Below are positions 61,509 through 64,000 of a DNA stretch of 64,000 nt, one piece after another. The DNA lies in the NCBI GenBank assembly GCA_052161625.1, contig CP197412.1; one strand, given 5' to 3'. Both the position numbers and the translations under genes were made by a program. The stretch's first letter is position 1, and the number at the start of each line of letters is the position of its first letter. The DNA comes from JBKCUI01 sp052161625. Its GTDB lineage: Bacteria > Planctomycetota > Planctomycetia > Pirellulales > Pirellulaceae. The notes beneath the pieces were generated by a model. The model was not told where the DNA came from and ran no database searches. It saw only the letters and a list, made by a program, of their open reading frames with translations.

Positions 61509-62399
61509 ATGTCTTCATCCTACCCCATAATTCATCCTGCGTGCTTGGTATGCGAGTCCAATCATTGGAACCCCGACGTCGCAACGACCCGCGTCATTCG
61601 TTCTCGTTTTCCCGATGCGTCCGTCCACCGTTGCGATAGGTGTGGTCAAGGCATCTTACTCCCCCTTCCCGATGAAGAGGCAGTCCAAAAAATATATGAT
61701 TCCGCGGACTATGCCGAGTCGTATGACTCCGCTGGAGAAGCGTTTGCCATCAGCGGCCCCCATGTATCGGAGCAGTTGGCTCCTCGCTTCGACACTCTAA
61801 ATCGATTGCTCCCCCGACTTGGAAAACTGCTCGATGTTGGCGCATCGCGAGGATTCTTTCTCGCCGAAGCCAAAAGGCTGGGTTGGGACGTGCAAGGCAT
61901 CGAGGCCAGTCCTGAATGCGCTTCCTATGCCAAGGTGAACTATGGCATTCCCATCCTCGTCGGGAGCGTGGAATCGATTCGACTTCCTAAAAGCTCGTAC
62001 GACTGCATTCATCTCAGCCATGTTTTAGAGCATCTCCGCGAGCCCAAGCTCCGTATTCAACAACTCATCGATGCGTTAAAGCCTGGCGGCGTTCTCGTGG
62101 TCGAAGTTCCCTACGAGTTCGGCGATCTGTTTGATCGAATCCGCGAGCTCTTTCTTCGCCAACCAAGACCGTCCAACTCCGTCCCATCGACCCATCTCCA
62201 CTTCTTCTCGCTCGCAACCTTGACTCGATTGCTCCAGGGTATGGGGTTGACGATCGAACAATCCGCAACCCCGCGTCGAAATCAATCCTTGGACAGCCGA
62301 TTGCCTTGTGGCAAGTGGATCAAATCGTCCGTTTACTACTGGGAATCTCGCCTGCACTTGGGACCTTTGATCGAAGTCTACGCTCGCAAGCCTCGTTGA
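61509..62399 (+). CDS. SAM-dependent methyltransferase with N-terminal zinc ribbon
   Basis: 296 residues. The first 50 residues hold two Cys pairs (CLVC and CDRC), a small zinc ribbon seen in methyltransferases of sugar and surface-polymer pathways. A class I methyltransferase domain follows, with motif I LLDVGASRGFF, HLSHVLEHLREP and LKPGGVLVVEVPYE. It probably methylates a sugar or other small molecule. Its stop lies two bases before the YmdB-type gene start, so the two are likely co-transcribed, although that gene acts in a different process. Confidence 0.92.
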   Translation: MSSSYPIIHPACLVCESNHWNPDVATTRVIRSRFPDASVHRCDRCGQGILLPLPDEEAVQKIYDSADYAESYDSAGEAFAISGPHVSEQLAPRFDTLNRLLPRLGKLLDVGASRGFFLAEAKRLGWDVQGIEASPECASYAKVNYGIPILVGSVESIRLPKSSYDCIHLSHVLEHLREPKLRIQQLIDALKPGGVLVVEVPYEFGDLFDRIRELFLRQPRPSNSVPSTHLHFFSLATLTRLLQGMGLTIEQSATPRRNQSLDSRLPCGKWIKSSVYYWESRLHLGPLIEVYARKPR

Positions 62400-62401
62400 A
62401 T

Positions 62402-63244
62402 ATGAACTTGAAACTACCGCAACTCCCCGCCAAACCAGCGAACCATCATCGTTTGATCCTCGTCGGAGACATCGTTGGGAAACCAGGTGTCTCCATCGTA
62501 TGCCAAGCGATTCCGTGGCTTCGGAGCTTTGGTCAAATCGATACGATCGTCGCGAATGCTGAAAACGCCGCCGATGGGGCTGGCCTGACCGTCAATCAGT
62601 ACAAGAAATTGGTGGAGGCCGGTGTTGATGCCATCACTTTGGGAGATCACATCTACAAAAAGCGTGAGATTGCGACCGTTCTCACCACCGCTGGCAATAT
62701 CGTCAAACCGGCAAATTTCCCCCCCGGCGCTCCGGGGCAGGAGTTCTGCACGATTCAGACCACGCTCGGCTTTTCGATTGGCATCGTCAGTTTATTGGGT
62801 CGCGTCTTCATGCGTCCCGTCGATTGTCCGTTCTTGGCGGTCGATCGTGTCTTGCAACGGATGCCAGAGGATTGCAGGGTTCGCCTCGTCGACTTTCATG
62901 GAGAGGCGACCAGCGACAAGCAGACCATGGCTCGGTATCTAGACGGGCGTGTGACCGCCATCCTAGGGACCCACACACACGTCCCTACCGCCGACGAGTG
63001 CGTCCTGCCGGGCGGAACCGCGTTCCAGTGCGATGTCGGCATGACGGGGCCTTACGAAAGCATCCTGGGGCGTTCCATCACACCTGTTCTGAATACGACC
63101 CTTACCTTCGATCCCAACTCCTTCCATGTGGCAACGGAGGATGTACGGCTCTCAGGAACATGGGTCGATTGCGATCCTTCGACGGGGAAAGCGATCGCGA
63201 TCGGTCGACTCGTTTTGCGTCCATCGGATTTGGAAGGCTCTTAG
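62402..63244 (+). CDS. YmdB-type metallophosphoesterase (2',3'-cNMP phosphodiesterase)
   Basis: 280 residues from the ATG at 62402; the longer frame from 62306 lies inside the methyltransferase gene. Motifs match the TIGR00282/YmdB family: LVGDIVGKPG (first metal ligand Asp), ANAENAADGAGLT, TLGDHIYKK, VDFHGEATSDK and GTHTHVPTAD. Bacillus YmdB hydrolyses 2',3'-cyclic nucleotides and influences motility and biofilm decisions; similar biochemistry is expected here. It is cytoplasmic and uses two metal ions. The gap after it has unusual AT-rich sequence. Confidence 0.93.
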   Translation: MNLKLPQLPAKPANHHRLILVGDIVGKPGVSIVCQAIPWLRSFGQIDTIVANAENAADGAGLTVNQYKKLVEAGVDAITLGDHIYKKREIATVLTTAGNIVKPANFPPGAPGQEFCTIQTTLGFSIGIVSLLGRVFMRPVDCPFLAVDRVLQRMPEDCRVRLVDFHGEATSDKQTMARYLDGRVTAILGTHTHVPTADECVLPGGTAFQCDVGMTGPYESILGRSITPVLNTTLTFDPNSFHVATEDVRLSGTWVDCDPSTGKAIAIGRLVLRPSDLEGS

Positions 63245-63474
63245 GTCTATCTATATAGATTTAAACATATGTTGTATTAGTAGTAGGGGACGAGGATTTG
63301 TACACAACCATCGATTTTCACCACCAACGCTTGGAAAAGGCTTGGTGGGATCCAGACGGAGGTGTGTGGATAACCTGTCGGTGGAGCGAATGAAAATGAA
63401 GGAAGAGACGTTGATGAAACCGTGAGCTTTGAACATCGAAATTCGCGGTGTTGGTACTTGGAAACACGAGAGAC
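63245..63474. other. AT-rich intergenic region with DnaA-box-like sites
   Basis: The gap between the YmdB-type and HAD genes begins with AT-rich sequence including a perfect 12-bp palindrome ATCTATATAGAT (63249-63260). It contains a perfect DnaA box on the minus strand (TTATCCACA, 63365-63373) and a one-mismatch box (TTGTACACA, 63298-63306); another, TTATCCACG, lies at 63499-63507 in the next gene. An inverted repeat (63321-63327 with 63342-63348) lies between. Either a promoter with DnaA control or a replication-related site is possible. Confidence 0.35.
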
Positions 63475-64000
63475 ATGGGGAAACAGGCAATCGACAACTT
63501 ATCCACGAAAATAGAGGCGATCGCATTCGACATGGATGGATTGTTGCTCAACACGGAGGATTTGTATGGTGAAGTGGGGGAGATCCTCATGGGGCGAAGG
63601 GGAAGAGCATATCGCGAAGAGGTCCGTCAGCGGATGATTGGTCTTCCAGCCCCCCAAGCCTTTGGCGTGTTGATTGCGGCCGAAGGATTGCAGGAGACTT
63701 GGCAGGCTTTGCAGCGCGAGACGGATGAGATCTTCGAAGAGCTTTTGCCGACGCGGTTGGCATTGATGCCCGGTTTGGAGGAATTGCTCGATCATGTCGA
63801 GAGTCAAAGTCTTCCAAGGTGCGTAGCGACCAGTTCCACGCGAAGTTTTGCGACAAAGGCGTTGACGCAAGTCGGTATTTTCGATCGATTTGATTTTGTG
63901 TTGACGGCAGCCGATGTCCCGAGAGGCAAACCCCACCCGGACATCTATGAGGAGGCGGCTAGACGGATGGGTGTCGACGCGGGATCGATGTTGGTATTGG
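63475..64000 (+). CDS. HAD family hydrolase, beta-phosphoglucomutase-like, truncated by the window
   Basis: 175 residues are visible from the ATG at 63475, and the frame runs off the window end. Motif I is AFDMDGLLLNTE with nucleophile Asp and acid/base Asp two residues later, motif II lies in VATSSTRS, and a Lys in RGKPHPDIYEEAA provides motif III. A helical cap domain lies between motif I and II, as in class C1 HAD enzymes such as beta-phosphoglucomutase and phosphoglycolate phosphatase. The substrate cannot be told. The end, expected to hold the final acidic motif, is outside the window. Confidence 0.93.
   Translation, partial: MGKQAIDNLSTKIEAIAFDMDGLLLNTEDLYGEVGEILMGRRGRAYREEVRQRMIGLPAPQAFGVLIAAEGLQETWQALQRETDEIFEELLPTRLALMPGLEELLDHVESQSLPRCVATSSTRSFATKALTQVGIFDRFDFVLTAADVPRGKPHPDIYEEAARRMGVDAGSMLVL

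Noticed and set aside
62306..62401. Upstream extension of the YmdB-type gene
   Set aside because: The extra codons lie inside the methyltransferase gene; the family starts near residue 1 of the ATG at 62402.

Overview
The window looks like a moderately GC-rich planctomycete chromosome, most probably from the Pirellulaceae. The clearest markers are a cytochrome-c/DUF1549/DUF1553 protein paired with a DUF1501 protein, an exported sulfatase, a DUF1080 + PQQ-type sugar dehydrogenase fusion, a squalene-cyclase-like/DUF4159 protein and a DUF11-type surface lipoprotein. Many exported proteins match no family that I recognise. I saw no rRNA, tRNA, CRISPR array or insertion sequence.

Layout. 1-4.4 kb: end of a gene, a LolA-like exported protein, then an overlapping histidine kinase and sigma-54 activator. 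4.5-9.8 kb: the cytochrome/DUF1501 pair and a leucine-rich-repeat protein. 9.9-13.9 kb, minus strand: response regulator, mtnA and DUF4159 protein, nearly abutting. 14-17.2 kb: two membrane proteins, one with a coding 18-bp repeat array. 17.3-21.5 kb: sulfatase, an unknown exported protein and an HPP membrane protein. 21.5-24.6 kb, minus: pgi and an exported amidohydrolase. 24.7-30.3 kb: a beta-CASP nuclease, then on the minus strand a XylR-type regulator, a GH2 hydrolase and an MgtC-like protein. 30.7-32.8 kb: a small membrane protein and clpX with a terminator. 32.9-39.8 kb: surface and exported proteins including the sugar dehydrogenase. 39.9-50.1 kb, plus: a coupled membrane/TPR pair, an unknown exported protein, an RdgB-type pyrophosphatase, a TSUP transporter and a large HEAT/alpha-beta-hydrolase fusion. 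50.1-56.5 kb: an ABC exporter translationally coupled to a HrpA-type helicase. 56.5-60.2 kb, minus: a BlaI-type repressor coupled to an M56 metallopeptidase fused to a WD40 domain, with a perfect BlaI-like operator upstream. 60.3-64 kb: glycosyltransferase, methyltransferase, YmdB-type phosphodiesterase and the start of a HAD hydrolase.

How the genes work together. The exported sulfatase, GH2 enzyme, sugar dehydrogenase, amidohydrolase and cytochrome/DUF1501 proteins fit a polymer-degrading life, with the XylR-type regulator next to the GH2 gene as a likely local switch. Signal transduction is represented by the kinase/sigma-54 pair, a single receiver-domain regulator beside mtnA, and the BlaI/M56 module.

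The most unusual signals are the BlaI-M56-WD40 module with its operator; three tandem-repeat arrays (17, 15 and 10 bp units) that each overlap a stop codon and extend downstream; a pair of intergenic hairpins with complementary loops; and an AT-rich gap near 63.3 kb with a cluster of DnaA-box-like sites.
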